Position numbers and translations under genes: made by a program. This document shows, piece after piece, positions 1 to 9,787 of a DNA stretch of 64,000 nucleotides (the first letter of the stretch is position 1; each line of letters starts with the position of its first letter). The notes beneath the pieces were generated by a model that saw only the letters and a program-made list of their open reading frames with translations, searched no databases and was not told where the DNA came from. The DNA is taken from the NCBI GenBank assembly GCA_016178595.1, contig JACOSY010000060.1, positions 1 through 64,000 of the forward strand. Reading direction: 5' to 3'. The DNA comes from Ignavibacteria bacterium (GTDB lineage: Bacteria > Bacteroidota > Ignavibacteria > UBA10030 > SZUA-254).

Positions 1-94
1 CAAGGACATCCTTTACTCCTGCTCTGGTGAATGGAATGCTTCCCCGTGCAGGATATAGGGAATCTTCCAGCAATTTTCGTTTAGATTTTTCCAT
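1..94 (-). CDS. Truncated gene of unknown function (N-terminus only)
   Basis: Only the first 31 codons are inside the window; the gene continues past the left edge. Read on the minus strand, the ATG at 94 is preceded by a clear GGAGG ribosome site (103-107) nine bases upstream, and the frame stays open to base 1. The visible peptide starts MEKSKRKLLEDSLYPARGS. I do not recognise it. It is divergent from the sensor-kinase gene that follows, so the roughly 115 bases between them must hold both promoters. The call rests on the ribosome site and open frame alone. Confidence 0.5.
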   Translation of the reverse strand, partial: MEKSKRKLLEDSLYPARGSIPFTRAGVKDVL

Positions 95-209
95 GAGGCA
101 ATACCTCCGTTTTATTTAGATTTTTAATGAGTCAATGCGGTCGTTTGACGGCGTAGCGTTTTTTTCGTACATTCTGTGCAGTTTCAAGTTTTCAGTGATC
201 ACGCACGAG

Positions 210-3200
210 ATGGCATTGCATACGTTTACAACGGGCCTTCCTCACCTCGACAAATACATCGATGAGCCCCAGCCACGTGATTCAGTCCTGTTCTTCACTT
301 CCTCGGAGAACGTATGGCATGATATCGTCCGTGCGCTGGTAAGCTGCGAATCATCAGTTCCTGTTCTCTACGTGTCGATCGATAACTCGCTTCAACGTTT
401 TATTTCGGAAGCGAAGAAACATCACATCTTTCAACTCCCTTCAAAGAAGATTACATCGTCGAGTCTGCTGAGCAGCCTGAAGCGCTTTGTCTCGTCGAAA
501 CCGAAACAGTCTCTCCTCGTTCTTGATGAGCTTTCTGCCTGGAAGAAACTTCTCGGAAATGAGCATCGGGTGGTGGAATTCTTTCAAGGACTCGTGAACT
601 ATCTTGAACAGAGAAGTTCATTATTGTTTACAGCAGCTCTCAAGTCATCATTATCGCTCAATTCCCTCGCGGAACTGAAAGATACTGCGACAGTGTGTTT
701 GGATATTATCCAGCAGCGTGAGAAAGTTTATTTCTTTCCCCTGACTCTGAGAGGAAGGTACAAACCTGGTACGTTGCTGCCCCTTCAGCTCAATGCCGAT
801 GATCTGACTCGTGGACACACGCCTCACTCTTCAGGCGATATGGATATACAAGCTGTTGCTGAACGGGTAGATGAGGTACAGCGCTCACTCGTCGCGCCGG
901 ATGAGCGATACCGGAGATTCTTCCACGATCTCGTTGAGCCTGCTGTGTTGTTCGATCTGAGAGGAGAGTATCGAGAGTTCAACCTAAAAGCACAACAACT
1001 TCTCAATCGTTCTTCTGAAGAACTCCGGGTTGCGCATCCTCTAAGCTTTGTACGATCCGGACAGAAGTTCCGGCTCCTCCGGTCGCTCGCCGAATTACGA
1101 AGAAAGAAAAAAACCGTCATCAAACTCGATATCGTTAAAGGATCAACATCTCTTCCAGCAGAAATACATTTTCAAAACCTTGGTGATGCACTCGTCCTTG
1201 CTGTCATCCATGATATTTCGCATCGACTTCTGGGTGAAGAGCAGTTACAACGTCTGATCGAAGAATACGAGCGATTTTGCGAAAGCCATCCGTTCCCGCT
1301 TCTTCTTTTCCAGAACAACACCGTGCTGTACGCTAATCCTGCCTTCTTTCAAATTCTTCGAAGAGACAAAACCGACGATCTACTCGGGAAAGGGTTGAAG
1401 CAAATCTTCGACTCGCACTCTGTCAAGGCTTTGCAGAAAGTCCTTCGTGAACAGACCGAGCTGCATCGATCGACGACTGAGGTGACCCTCGTGCGCGCCG
1501 ACGGAAGCTCAGCTCGTTGTCTTGCAAAAATCTCGACGACGATCTTCCGCGGTAAACCGTGCACGCAGATTTGTCTCCTCGATATTTCCGAGATGAAGGA
1601 TCGCATTGAGCGTCTCACAAAGAGTGAGTCAACATATCGAACTCTCATTGAGCAGGCTCCGCAGGCAGTTGCAATCGTAGAAAGAAATTGCATCAATCAG
1701 TGTAATCGCGCTTTCGTAGAAATGTTCAATCTCCCATCTGCCGACCAGATCATCGGGAAGCCGTACACGACGGTCGAGGGTGAAGGTGCTGGAGATTGGC
1801 TGTCAGAGAAGAATGGTAAGCGCAGCTCTGCGAAGAACGATGCAATTGTTCATGAAACGGCGATACAAAGAACAGACGGTGCGGCATCCAATCTTCACAT
1901 CGTCGCATTGCCGTTCCACGAACAGCCCGAGCGCTTTATGCTCTTCTATCACGATATCACGGAACAAAAGCACTCGGCGGAAGAATTGAAGCAGCGCCAC
2001 CGTGAGATAGCGCTGCTGAAGGAAGTGAGCTACAGCGTACTCGGAACCACCGAACTGCAGAAACTTCTCCATGCGAGCCTTCACAAAATAATGGATGTGC
2101 TTGCGTGGGGCATCGGTGCAACGTACTTACTCGATGCAACGGCGAAAGAATTTCATCTTGCACATCACCGGAACTTCCCGGCAGAGCTCTTGACGAAGTT
2201 TTCATCACTTCCTCTCGAAGAAGGCATCGGAGGCTTCCTGGCAAAGACCCAAGAACCGCAGTTCATCCGGATTGACCGGTATCCAAGTTATCTTCCGTAC
2301 AAGGCACTCTTCAAGTTGCAGCAATTCCGAAAACTTTGTTTTGCCCCTCTTCTCGCTCACGAGAAAGTAGTTGGAATTCTTTTTCTTGGTGCGAAATCGT
2401 CGGCGCGAGAACCCATGTTTGCCCACGATCTTCTGGCAATGCTCGGCAATCAGCTCGGTTTGGCGATTTCAAATGCCCATGTGTTACGGAACCTCCAAGA
2501 AACGGCGGAACGATTCCAGCAACTCATGAGCACGAGTCCGGCTGCGCTTTACACGCAGGCCGCGAACGGAACAATCGAATTCATCAGTGACTCTGTGGAG
2601 AGCCTCCTTGGGTATTCTCCGAAAGAGTTTCGACGGAACAAATCGCTCTGGCTGAGCATTATGCATCCGGACGATAAGCGGATATTGCTCGAACGTACAG
2701 CAAACCTTAACGACCTTGAGCCATCTTCGGCGAGTGAATATCGGATGCTGCCGCGAGGAAGGGCTGTCCATAAGTGGGTTCGTGATGTCGTCAAGGTTGA
2801 ACGCGATTCCGATGGAGTTGTCATCCGAATTTATGGAACACTCAGTGATGTGACCGATTACCGTGAGCAAGTACACACGCTCGCCGAGGTGGGAACTTTT
2901 GCCAACAGTATTGTTTCAAATCTTGATGTGGGAGCTGTCGCGTTTGATTCGCACCTTACCTGCACGTACTGGAATACATCGATGGAGCAGATGACAGGAA
3001 GGCGGGGGAAGGATGCGGTCGGAAAATCCGCTATGGACATCCTTCCAAGATTTGAGGAACAAGGATTGAAAAAGCTGCTTGGGAACGTTCTCCTGGGCGA
3101 GCCGCGCGCATCGGTGACGCTTCGTCATCAGATTTCCAAATCGAAAGGAGACTGTGACTTGTGGTTACGCTTTTCTCCTCTTCACGATTCACGCGGCTCG

Positions 3201-6200
3201 ATCTCCGGCGTCGTCGGGACAATCTCGGATATCACCGAACAGAAGAAGCGTGAGGATGAGTTGCGCGAATCGGAACAACTCCTTCGTAATATTATCGACA
3301 CGATGGGGGATATCTTTATCATCACCGATCTGCAAGGTGGAATTCTTCAAACCAACAAATCGTTTGAGCGTATTCTCGGTTATTCTCGTGCGGAAGCATT
3401 TAGTCAAGCTTTTCCTTACCCCTGGCTGCTCGATGAAGAGATGGGCCGGTATGTGCTCTGGATAGCGAGCCTGAGGGAGAAAAACTGGCTGCATGATTTC
3501 GATATGACCTGGAAGGCAAAGGACGGCCAGCTGTTCCCGATGAGTCTCAGTACCACGCTCCTCCGCAACTCCATAGGTGAACCCATCGCGATGTTGAATA
3601 TCGCGCGCGACATTACAGAGCGCAAACGCCTGACGAAAGATCTTGAGAGTCGTAACAGGCAGATCGAGATGATCAACCGGATCATCAGCAGAGCGAATGA
3701 GACCATTGATTTCGACGAAATATTTTCAACGGTTATCGAAGAGATTCATAGCGTTACCCCGGTTGATATGGTGAATGTCGGTATCGTGAGTGAGGATGGG
3801 AAACTGATCCATGTATACGCTGACTCCGGGCAAACGTTCGCCAAGAAGGGCGCTACCATCCCGATGCAGCAGACCGTATCGCAGTTTGTGATCCGCGATC
3901 AGAAAACAATTATTATCGATGATCTGTTGGAAGAGGGGCATCGTGGCACGCTCATCTCGACGGCGAAAGGATTACGTTCCCAGATCTCTTTGCCAATCAC
4001 GCTGAAAGGACGGATTGTGGGCACACTGAACATTGCGAGTCGAAATCCCCGTACCTTCACGCAGATGCACGTTGAGATGTTTCAGCCGATTGCCCAACAT
4101 CTCGGAACGATTATCGATCGCGTTCGTCTCTTCCGTCAGGTTACTGACGACTCGACCTATATCCATAATCTCCTGAACTCTATCGACAATATCGTCTACA
4201 CGGTAGACAGGTATCACAAGATTCGTGAGGTGAACCAGGCATGGTACGAATTTGTTCGTCAGTGCGGCCTTACCCCGTTTGATGATTACGAGGGGAAAAA
4301 TCTTTTCGACGTTCTTCCCAGTGAAACTCTGAAAGTCACATACAAGAACGTGATAGACCAGCTCCTGAATGGCACTATTCATATTTTCTCCGAAGAATAC
4401 ATTCACCACTTCACGGCAGGTGACCGCGTTTACCAACTGACAGTAGCTTCAATGGTGGTAGATGATACGATCACGGGGCTTGTCTTCACACACACTGATA
4501 TTACGCCTCTCAAAGAAACCGAAGCAAAACTCAAGGAACACAACGAGCAGCTCTTAGCACTGAATGAGATCTCCGCGCTTATCAGTACCTCGCGGGATAT
4601 CAACGAGATGTTGCATTCAGCGGTTCCGCTTTTTAAGAAGACGACGCAGTCGGATGCGGTTATCGTATATCTCACTGACGATGAGAGCGGCGACTTGCTT
4701 GCCTTCAAACAAATCGGGTTCGAAAGTGTTTTGGACGCCAGCATCATGCGCTTGAAGCGGGTGAACTCTGCGACTGGTAAAGCGGTACAATCGAAGGAGC
4801 CGCTCTTTATTCCTGAGCGAGTGTATGCCGATGAGCGGATCGTACCCCAGAATCGAGAGGCACTTCGACAGATTCGGCTCGAAGCGATGGCAGTGATCCC
4901 ACTTTTTTCGAAAGACACCGTTATTGGGGCCCTCGATCTCTTCTATAAAAATCCTCATCCATTCACGGGCCAGGATAGGCAAGTTCTCACGCTCGTCGGT
5001 AATCAGCTTGGGTCTGCGATCGAGAACACGCGCCTGTATAGCGAGCTTCGATCGCAGATTGAGCGACTGACTACCCTCTACGAGCTCAGCCAGCAGCTCA
5101 CGTCGACTCTTGAAGTCGAACAAGTTCTTCGTGTCGTTGCGGAGAATACGCAGCGCATTGTTCCATTCGAAGAGTTGACGATCAGCGTATTTGATGACGA
5201 TGCATCAGCCAAACAAATGTTCGAGTATCACGTCAAAGCTGATGAAGACGGAATACTACGGATAACGAAGTCGGCAGAAGCGGTGACCATCGGGATAGAG
5301 AGAGCTGAGTGGCAAGTCGTCTTGAACAGGCAGCCATATCGAAATCCGGAATCTTCACTCATGTCTGTGCCAATGCTCTCGAAGGAAAGTATTCTCGGAA
5401 TCATGACCGTGCGTCAGGCTATGGATCAGGCATACACGATTGCAACGCAGCGAGCCTTGGAAAGCATCGCAAATCTCAGTGCGATTGCCCTCGAAAAGGC
5501 AAAACTCTATGAAGCAACTCTGCGCATCTCAGAAGAAATCCAGCGGCGGAACAAGGAGCTTGACGACTTCACTTATGTTGTTTCACATGACCTCAAGGAG
5601 CCGCTCATCAGCGTCGAGGGTTTCAGCCGTATCCTCCAAATGGATTACCAGGACACAATCCACCAGGACGGAAAAGAATATCTCGATTCGATTGTCGGCG
5701 CTACGACACGGATGAAAGGGCTCATCGACGATCTCCTCATGCTCTCTCGTGTCAGCCGGCCATCGGAAGCATTTAAACCCATCCCGATTAAGGAAGTGAT
5801 CGATGAGATTCGGACCGATATGGTATTTACGATCCGTCAGAAGGGCGTGAATCTGCTTGTTCCAGATAACTTGCCGATAGTTTGGGGAAATGAAACGCAA
5901 CTCAAAGTGGTCTTCCGGAATCTCATCGGCAACGCCGTTAAGTTCAATAATAAACCGAATCCGTTGGTAGAGATAGAATTTCGAAATACCGAAAATAATT
6001 CTTATCTTTTCAGCATCCGCGATAACGGCATCGGCATCGAAAAAGAGTTTTTTGAGAAGATTTTTGTTATTTTCCAACGACTCCACCGACGTGAAGAATA
6101 TGAAGGGAGCGGTGCCGGTCTCGCCATCGTGAAGAAGATTCTCGAAATACACAAGGGGACGATTTGGGTGGAATCTATTGTGGGACAAGGATCGACGTTT

Positions 6201-6230
6201 TTCTTCACACTTCCGAGAGCAACTGAATAG
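210..6230 (+). CDS. Giant multi-PAS/GAF sensor histidine kinase
   Basis: A very long cytoplasmic histidine kinase of about 2006 residues. In order: a RecA/KaiC-like domain (1-215) that begins TTGLPHLDKYI and keeps a Walker-B-like LLVLDE strand but has no P-loop; PAS (233-347), PAS (349-467), PAS (473-588), GAF (602-755), PAS (768-881), PAS (897-1010), PAS (1021-1136), GAF (1152-1298), PAS (1317-1431), GAF (1449-1601), GAF (1620-1760); then HisKA with the H-box SHDLKEP (His 1793, the predicted autophosphorylation site) and an HATPase domain with DNGIG and GAGLAIVKK motifs. Domain limits are approximate. There are no obvious membrane segments, so it should sense internal signals. The H-box resembles the phytochrome-like group. 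I prefer the ATG at 210, where the RecA-like fold begins; an in-frame ATG at 135 would add 25 residues. A response regulator follows 8 bases downstream. Confidence 0.9.
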   Translation: MALHTFTTGLPHLDKYIDEPQPRDSVLFFTSSENVWHDIVRALVSCESSVPVLYVSIDNSLQRFISEAKKHHIFQLPSKKITSSSLLSSLKRFVSSKPKQSLLVLDELSAWKKLLGNEHRVVEFFQGLVNYLEQRSSLLFTAALKSSLSLNSLAELKDTATVCLDIIQQREKVYFFPLTLRGRYKPGTLLPLQLNADDLTRGHTPHSSGDMDIQAVAERVDEVQRSLVAPDERYRRFFHDLVEPAVLFDLRGEYREFNLKAQQLLNRSSEELRVAHPLSFVRSGQKFRLLRSLAELRRKKKTVIKLDIVKGSTSLPAEIHFQNLGDALVLAVIHDISHRLLGEEQLQRLIEEYERFCESHPFPLLLFQNNTVLYANPAFFQILRRDKTDDLLGKGLKQIFDSHSVKALQKVLREQTELHRSTTEVTLVRADGSSARCLAKISTTIFRGKPCTQICLLDISEMKDRIERLTKSESTYRTLIEQAPQAVAIVERNCINQCNRAFVEMFNLPSADQIIGKPYTTVEGEGAGDWLSEKNGKRSSAKNDAIVHETAIQRTDGAASNLHIVALPFHEQPERFMLFYHDITEQKHSAEELKQRHREIALLKEVSYSVLGTTELQKLLHASLHKIMDVLAWGIGATYLLDATAKEFHLAHHRNFPAELLTKFSSLPLEEGIGGFLAKTQEPQFIRIDRYPSYLPYKALFKLQQFRKLCFAPLLAHEKVVGILFLGAKSSAREPMFAHDLLAMLGNQLGLAISNAHVLRNLQETAERFQQLMSTSPAALYTQAANGTIEFISDSVESLLGYSPKEFRRNKSLWLSIMHPDDKRILLERTANLNDLEPSSASEYRMLPRGRAVHKWVRDVVKVERDSDGVVIRIYGTLSDVTDYREQVHTLAEVGTFANSIVSNLDVGAVAFDSHLTCTYWNTSMEQMTGRRGKDAVGKSAMDILPRFEEQGLKKLLGNVLLGEPRASVTLRHQISKSKGDCDLWLRFSPLHDSRGSISGVVGTISDITEQKKREDELRESEQLLRNIIDTMGDIFIITDLQGGILQTNKSFERILGYSRAEAFSQAFPYPWLLDEEMGRYVLWIASLREKNWLHDFDMTWKAKDGQLFPMSLSTTLLRNSIGEPIAMLNIARDITERKRLTKDLESRNRQIEMINRIISRANETIDFDEIFSTVIEEIHSVTPVDMVNVGIVSEDGKLIHVYADSGQTFAKKGATIPMQQTVSQFVIRDQKTIIIDDLLEEGHRGTLISTAKGLRSQISLPITLKGRIVGTLNIASRNPRTFTQMHVEMFQPIAQHLGTIIDRVRLFRQVTDDSTYIHNLLNSIDNIVYTVDRYHKIREVNQAWYEFVRQCGLTPFDDYEGKNLFDVLPSETLKVTYKNVIDQLLNGTIHIFSEEYIHHFTAGDRVYQLTVASMVVDDTITGLVFTHTDITPLKETEAKLKEHNEQLLALNEISALISTSRDINEMLHSAVPLFKKTTQSDAVIVYLTDDESGDLLAFKQIGFESVLDASIMRLKRVNSATGKAVQSKEPLFIPERVYADERIVPQNREALRQIRLEAMAVIPLFSKDTVIGALDLFYKNPHPFTGQDRQVLTLVGNQLGSAIENTRLYSELRSQIERLTTLYELSQQLTSTLEVEQVLRVVAENTQRIVPFEELTISVFDDDASAKQMFEYHVKADEDGILRITKSAEAVTIGIERAEWQVVLNRQPYRNPESSLMSVPMLSKESILGIMTVRQAMDQAYTIATQRALESIANLSAIALEKAKLYEATLRISEEIQRRNKELDDFTYVVSHDLKEPLISVEGFSRILQMDYQDTIHQDGKEYLDSIVGATTRMKGLIDDLLMLSRVSRPSEAFKPIPIKEVIDEIRTDMVFTIRQKGVNLLVPDNLPIVWGNETQLKVVFRNLIGNAVKFNNKPNPLVEIEFRNTENNSYLFSIRDNGIGIEKEFFEKIFVIFQRLHRREEYEGSGAGLAIVKKILEIHKGTIWVESIVGQGSTFFFTLPRATE

Positions 6231-6238
6231 GCTTCTGT

Positions 6239-6913
6239 ATGAACGCAGATACAATCCACATATTGCTGGTCGAAGACAACAAAGACTTCGCGAAACTCGT
6301 GCAAGTCTATCTGCAGCGCTTCCAGAAAGATCTCTTCACCATCACGTGGAAGCAGAACCATGCAGATGCTCTTCAAGAACTCCAACCGAATAATGGCATC
6401 GATGTTGTGTTGATGGACTACTTCCTCCCAGGACGCAACGGCTTGGAGATTACACGCGAAATCAAAGAAAAGAAGATCGATGTTCCGATTATCTTTCTTA
6501 CCGTGAACAAAGACTTCGAACTTGCCCTTGACGTCATGAAGCTTGGTGTCGACGACTATCTTGTGAAGGAAGAAATCTCTTCACCCGTCCTGCCGAAGAC
6601 TGTTTTGAACGTTATCGAGAAGCACCGGCTGAAAAATCAGCTTGACCAGCTCGAGATCAGTCAGCAGCGCCTCAAAGCGATCCGCGAAACGCTTGCCAGC
6701 GTCTTGGACGAGTTTGAACCCCCCCTGCACGAGATGCACAAGATCGCCGGCCAGTTCAAGCAAAGTCCCTCTGCCGAGACCTATAAGAATTATCTCAAGA
6801 TCATCGAGGACAATGTCCTTCGCATCATGGATAAGCTTGAGAAGCTGAAGACGCTGAAGCAAGATAAGACCATCAAGTACATCAAAGATATCAAAATGCT
6901 CGATCTCTCCTGA
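6239..6913 (+). CDS. Response regulator with helical output region
   Basis: This is the likely partner of the upstream giant kinase, starting 8 bases after its stop codon. Residues 5-125 form a CheY-like receiver: acidic pair Glu12/Asp13, phospho-acceptor Asp60 in VVLMDYFLPG, Thr88 in IIFLT and Lys110 in YLVKE, so all key residues are present. Residues 130-224 are charged and helical with no recognisable DNA-binding or enzymatic domain. The conserved tail may pack against a partner protein or mediate dimerisation; that is inference. There is no terminator of note in the 150 bases that follow. Confidence 0.88.
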   Translation: MNADTIHILLVEDNKDFAKLVQVYLQRFQKDLFTITWKQNHADALQELQPNNGIDVVLMDYFLPGRNGLEITREIKEKKIDVPIIFLTVNKDFELALDVMKLGVDDYLVKEEISSPVLPKTVLNVIEKHRLKNQLDQLEISQQRLKAIRETLASVLDEFEPPLHEMHKIAGQFKQSPSAETYKNYLKIIEDNVLRIMDKLEKLKTLKQDKTIKYIKDIKMLDLS

Positions 6914-7063
6914 TGGATACCTCGTTCAACCTCGATTGATGTCGTCAATCCGTCATGCACATTCCTTCCTTAGGCTCCTCGGTTTTCAATGCGTCCGTTT
7001 TTGATTGTCTGATGACACGCTTCCACTTTGTACTTCTTTCAACATTGACAAACACTGAGTGAC

Positions 7064-7915
7064 ATGAAGTTCACAATCGCACTTGCACAGATCGATAACA
7101 CGCTTGGCGATCTCCGGAAGAACATCAAGCAACATGTCGATGTCATCCGCCGGGCGAAAGAGGGTGGAGCGGATATCGTTGTTTTCCCCGAGTTGAGTCT
7201 GAGCGGCTACGCGATCAAGGATATCAACTGGGATGTTGCGATTCGCGCTACTGACGATACAATATTGAAGCCGCTGCTCGATGAGAGCGATGACATTTCG
7301 ATCGTCGCCGGAACGGTGGAGGAATCGGAGGAGTATGGCATGTACAACTCTGCATTTTTTATTGAGAAGGGAAGAGTGGCGTACGTTCACCGGAAGGTGT
7401 ATCCTCCGACGTACGGGATGTTTGAAGAGTCTCGCTACTTCAGCTCCGGCAAAAGTGTGTGCGCATTCGATTCAACGCTCGGAAGGATGGGGATGCTTGT
7501 GTGCGAAGATCTCTGGCACGTTTCTCTCCCGTACATTCTTGCACAGGATGGCGCGCAGGCGATCATCGGGATCGCAGCGAGTCCAACGCGACTGAGCGGC
7601 GACGCTGCACGGATCCAAAACGCACAAGTGAACAGCGAACATCACAAGGCGTATGCGCGGTTGCTGAGCTCCTACGTCATCTTCTGTAACCGTGTTGGCT
7701 ATGAAGATGGAGTGAACTTCTGGGGCGGCTCGGAAGTTATCTCGCCGAACGGCGACATCATCGTCCAGGCAAAGCTCTTTGAGGAAGACCTTGTCTTTGC
7801 CGAGATCGACGGCAATGACGTTCGCCGCGCCCGGCGCTTCTCCCGCCACTTCATCGATGAAGATGTACAAATCGTCCTCGATGAGTTAGCGAAGATAAAG
7901 AAAGGCAGAAGATAG
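7064..7915 (+). CDS. Carbon-nitrogen hydrolase (nitrilase superfamily)
   Basis: A 283-residue member of the nitrilase superfamily, which hydrolyses C-N bonds in amides, nitriles or carbamoyl compounds. The catalytic triad can be seen: Glu43 in FPELSLSGY, Lys111 in HRKVYPPTYG and Cys147 in LVCEDLWH. The VCEDLWH form resembles the glutaminase domain of NAD synthetases and related amidases, but no synthetase domain is attached. The substrate cannot be told from sequence. It is a cytoplasmic protein of usual family length with no signal peptide. It stands alone, with about 150 bases upstream and a palindrome-rich gap downstream. Confidence 0.85.
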   Translation: MKFTIALAQIDNTLGDLRKNIKQHVDVIRRAKEGGADIVVFPELSLSGYAIKDINWDVAIRATDDTILKPLLDESDDISIVAGTVEESEEYGMYNSAFFIEKGRVAYVHRKVYPPTYGMFEESRYFSSGKSVCAFDSTLGRMGMLVCEDLWHVSLPYILAQDGAQAIIGIAASPTRLSGDAARIQNAQVNSEHHKAYARLLSSYVIFCNRVGYEDGVNFWGGSEVISPNGDIIVQAKLFEEDLVFAEIDGNDVRRARRFSRHFIDEDVQIVLDELAKIKKGRR

Positions 7916-7940
7916 GATAGGCGTCCGCACAAAGAAACGC

Positions 7941-8091
7941 GCTGTAGCACGAGATGCTATCTCGCGCCGAGCGAATCACCGATTCGCTCTACAATTTCTC
8001 CGCAGGCGACGTCACGTGACGTCGCCTGCGATAGTATCCGAACTAAGCTCTACGAGTCCTTCTGTTGTCCGACAGATCATCTGTCGGACAA
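7941..8091. repeat. Cluster of four strong palindromes
   Basis: The 483-base gap 7916-8398 holds no convincing gene but four successive inverted repeats. They are: CGAGAT-gct-ATCTCG (7950-7964), GAGCGAATC-acc-GATTCGCTC (7969-7989), a perfect 30-base palindrome (8001-8030), and TTGTCCGACAGAT-c-ATCTGTCGGACAA (8065-8091). The arms differ in sequence, yet all have almost no loop. Such dense, loop-poor palindromes are typical of REP-like or other non-autonomous palindromic repeats; they lack T-tracts, so they are poor terminators. The short open frames that cross this region are accidental. Confidence 0.75.
8001..8030. repeat. Perfect 30-base palindrome
   Basis: The 15 bases CGCAGGCGACGTCAC are followed directly by their exact reverse complement, with no spacer. 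It contains nested CACGTG and GACGTC sites. It is the central and longest element of the palindrome cluster. With no loop it is more likely a DNA-level element (binding or recombination site, or repeat unit) than an RNA hairpin. Confidence 0.9.
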
Positions 8092-8398
8092 AGAACAATT
8101 TCGGCAGTTCGACTGATCGAAGCACAGGAAATGTAGTGCGATGCCGACAGTGGGATCACGTTGATATGTACGCTGAGTTGAGATTGAAGAAACGTTTTAC
8201 TACTTTGGAGCGTTGTGGAGTGGGACGTGGAAGAAAGCAACCCGACTGGACGAACGAGCAAAACTGATTTTAATTAGTTCCGATTTGTTAAGTGCTCTCC
8301 AGACTTTGCTATGCCGGTAAACAACGAACAAGTTGGTAGACTTGTCAATTGTCTGATGAGAGGTTCTTAAATATCACTATCATCGAAAGGAGAAAATC

Positions 8399-8881
8399 AT
8401 GAGTAAGAGAGCCAATGTACTCGCAGAACGGATTGAGCAAGGAGCAAAAGCGCTGGTGACTTTTGCCGAAAGTCTTTCCGAAGCTGAATGGAAGACAGTC
8501 GTGCCTAAAGATGGCCGCACAGTGGGCGTGTTGATCCATCACGTGGCAAGCGTCTATCCGATTGAGGTGGACCTGGCTCGGTCTCTGGCGTCGAGCAAAC
8601 CTGTTGCCGGAGTAACCTGGGATGCCGTCGCTCAGATGAATGCCGAACATGCGCACGAGCATGCGGCAGTGGGCAAACAAGAAACGCTTTCATTCCTGCG
8701 GCAGAATAGTAAAGCAGCAGCAGACGCTGTTCGGAAGTTCACTGATGAGGAACTTGATAATGCGGCGGCGCTCTCACTCAATAGCGATGCACCAATGACT
8801 GCACAATTCGCTATCGAGGATCATGCCCTGCGCCACAGCTTCCATCACATGGCAAAGATACGGGCAGCCCTCAAGCGCTAA
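8399..8881 (+). CDS. DinB/YfiT-like four-helix protein
   Basis: A 160-residue protein of the DinB-like superfamily of four-helix bundles, whose members usually bind a metal through three histidines and often act as thiol-dependent transferases. Candidate metal ligands are the histidines in LIHHVAS (near residue 47) and in IEDHALRHSFHHMAKI near the C-terminus. A clear ribosome site AAAGGAG lies nine bases before the ATG. The substrate is unknown. It stands alone between the palindrome cluster and a secreted-protein gene. Confidence 0.7.
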   Translation: MSKRANVLAERIEQGAKALVTFAESLSEAEWKTVVPKDGRTVGVLIHHVASVYPIEVDLARSLASSKPVAGVTWDAVAQMNAEHAHEHAAVGKQETLSFLRQNSKAAADAVRKFTDEELDNAAALSLNSDAPMTAQFAIEDHALRHSFHHMAKIRAALKR

Positions 8882-9002
8882 TATGATTTTTACCCGCATG
8901 GATTCGATAAGTGAACTATAGCACGACTCCGACGTACAAGTATACATTCTTCATCTGTCATTGGAAGATCAATCTCAAAACAATAATATCAAGGAGTACA
9001 TC

Positions 9003-9749
9003 ATGCGCAGAGTAACGTTGGAAGTAGTTGTACTGCTGCTCATTGCCATATCCGCAAAGGCACAGACAGCCGAAGAAATTGTTGCCAAATACGTCAAGAC
9101 AATTGGCGGAATGGAAAAAATCCAAACCGTGAAGACGCTCCGTCGCACCGGCAAATTCACCGGAGGCGGTGGCTTCGAGGCAGCAATTCTCGAACAAAAC
9201 AAACGCCCGAACCTGGTGCGGCAGGAGTTTTCGTTGCAAGGTCTTACCGGCATCACCGCGTACGATGGCAAGGCCGGATGGAAAATTCAACCCTGGGGCG
9301 GCAAGAAGGACGCTGAGCCTCTTGGCGAGGAGGAAATGAAGAGCATCCTTGAGGACTCGGACTTCGATGGGCCGCTGATCAATTACCAGCAGAAGGGGAA
9401 CAAGGTCGAGTTCGTTGGCATGGAGCCGGTCGAGGGCACGGATGCTCTCAAGCTGAAGGTGACACTTGCCAACGGCGACATCCGATACTACTACATGGAC
9501 ACCGACTATTACGTACCGATCAAGATCGACATCAAACGAATGGTCCGAGGCGCAGAGCAGGAATATGAGACATCGCTTGGAGATTACAAGGAAGTGGAGG
9601 GATGGTACCTGCCGTTCTCGGTCGAAAATAATGTAAAGGGCAGCCAGGATAAGGGAAAAGTTACGTACGAAAAGATCGAAGCGAACGTGTCGATCGATGA
9701 CGACCAATTCCAGGCGCCAAAACCGGCTTCGAGCCCGGCCAACAAGTAG
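9003..9749 (+). CDS. Secreted LolA-like (outer-membrane lipoprotein-sorting-like) protein
   Basis: A 248-residue exported protein. The start is set at the ATG at 9003 because AAGGAG lies seven bases upstream and the next residues form a typical signal peptide (MRRVTLEVVVLLLIAISAKA, cut before Q). The mature part begins with TAEEIVAKYVKTIGGMEKI and continues as mostly beta strands, the pattern of the LolA/LolB-like lipoprotein-carrier fold seen in many FCB proteins of unknown role. An in-frame ATG at 8961 would bury the signal peptide and is unlikely. The gene lies 38 bases before a large secreted propeller protein and may be cotranscribed with it. Confidence 0.65.
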   Translation: MRRVTLEVVVLLLIAISAKAQTAEEIVAKYVKTIGGMEKIQTVKTLRRTGKFTGGGGFEAAILEQNKRPNLVRQEFSLQGLTGITAYDGKAGWKIQPWGGKKDAEPLGEEEMKSILEDSDFDGPLINYQQKGNKVEFVGMEPVEGTDALKLKVTLANGDIRYYYMDTDYYVPIKIDIKRMVRGAEQEYETSLGDYKEVEGWYLPFSVENNVKGSQDKGKVTYEKIEANVSIDDDQFQAPKPASSPANK

Positions 9750-9787
9750 AGCAATCAATTGACTTCATGACAAAAGGGGCAAACACT

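Noticed and set aside
8016-8267. Short open frames on both strands across the palindrome cluster
   Set aside because: They follow the symmetry of the palindromes, have no ribosome sites and no protein-like character.
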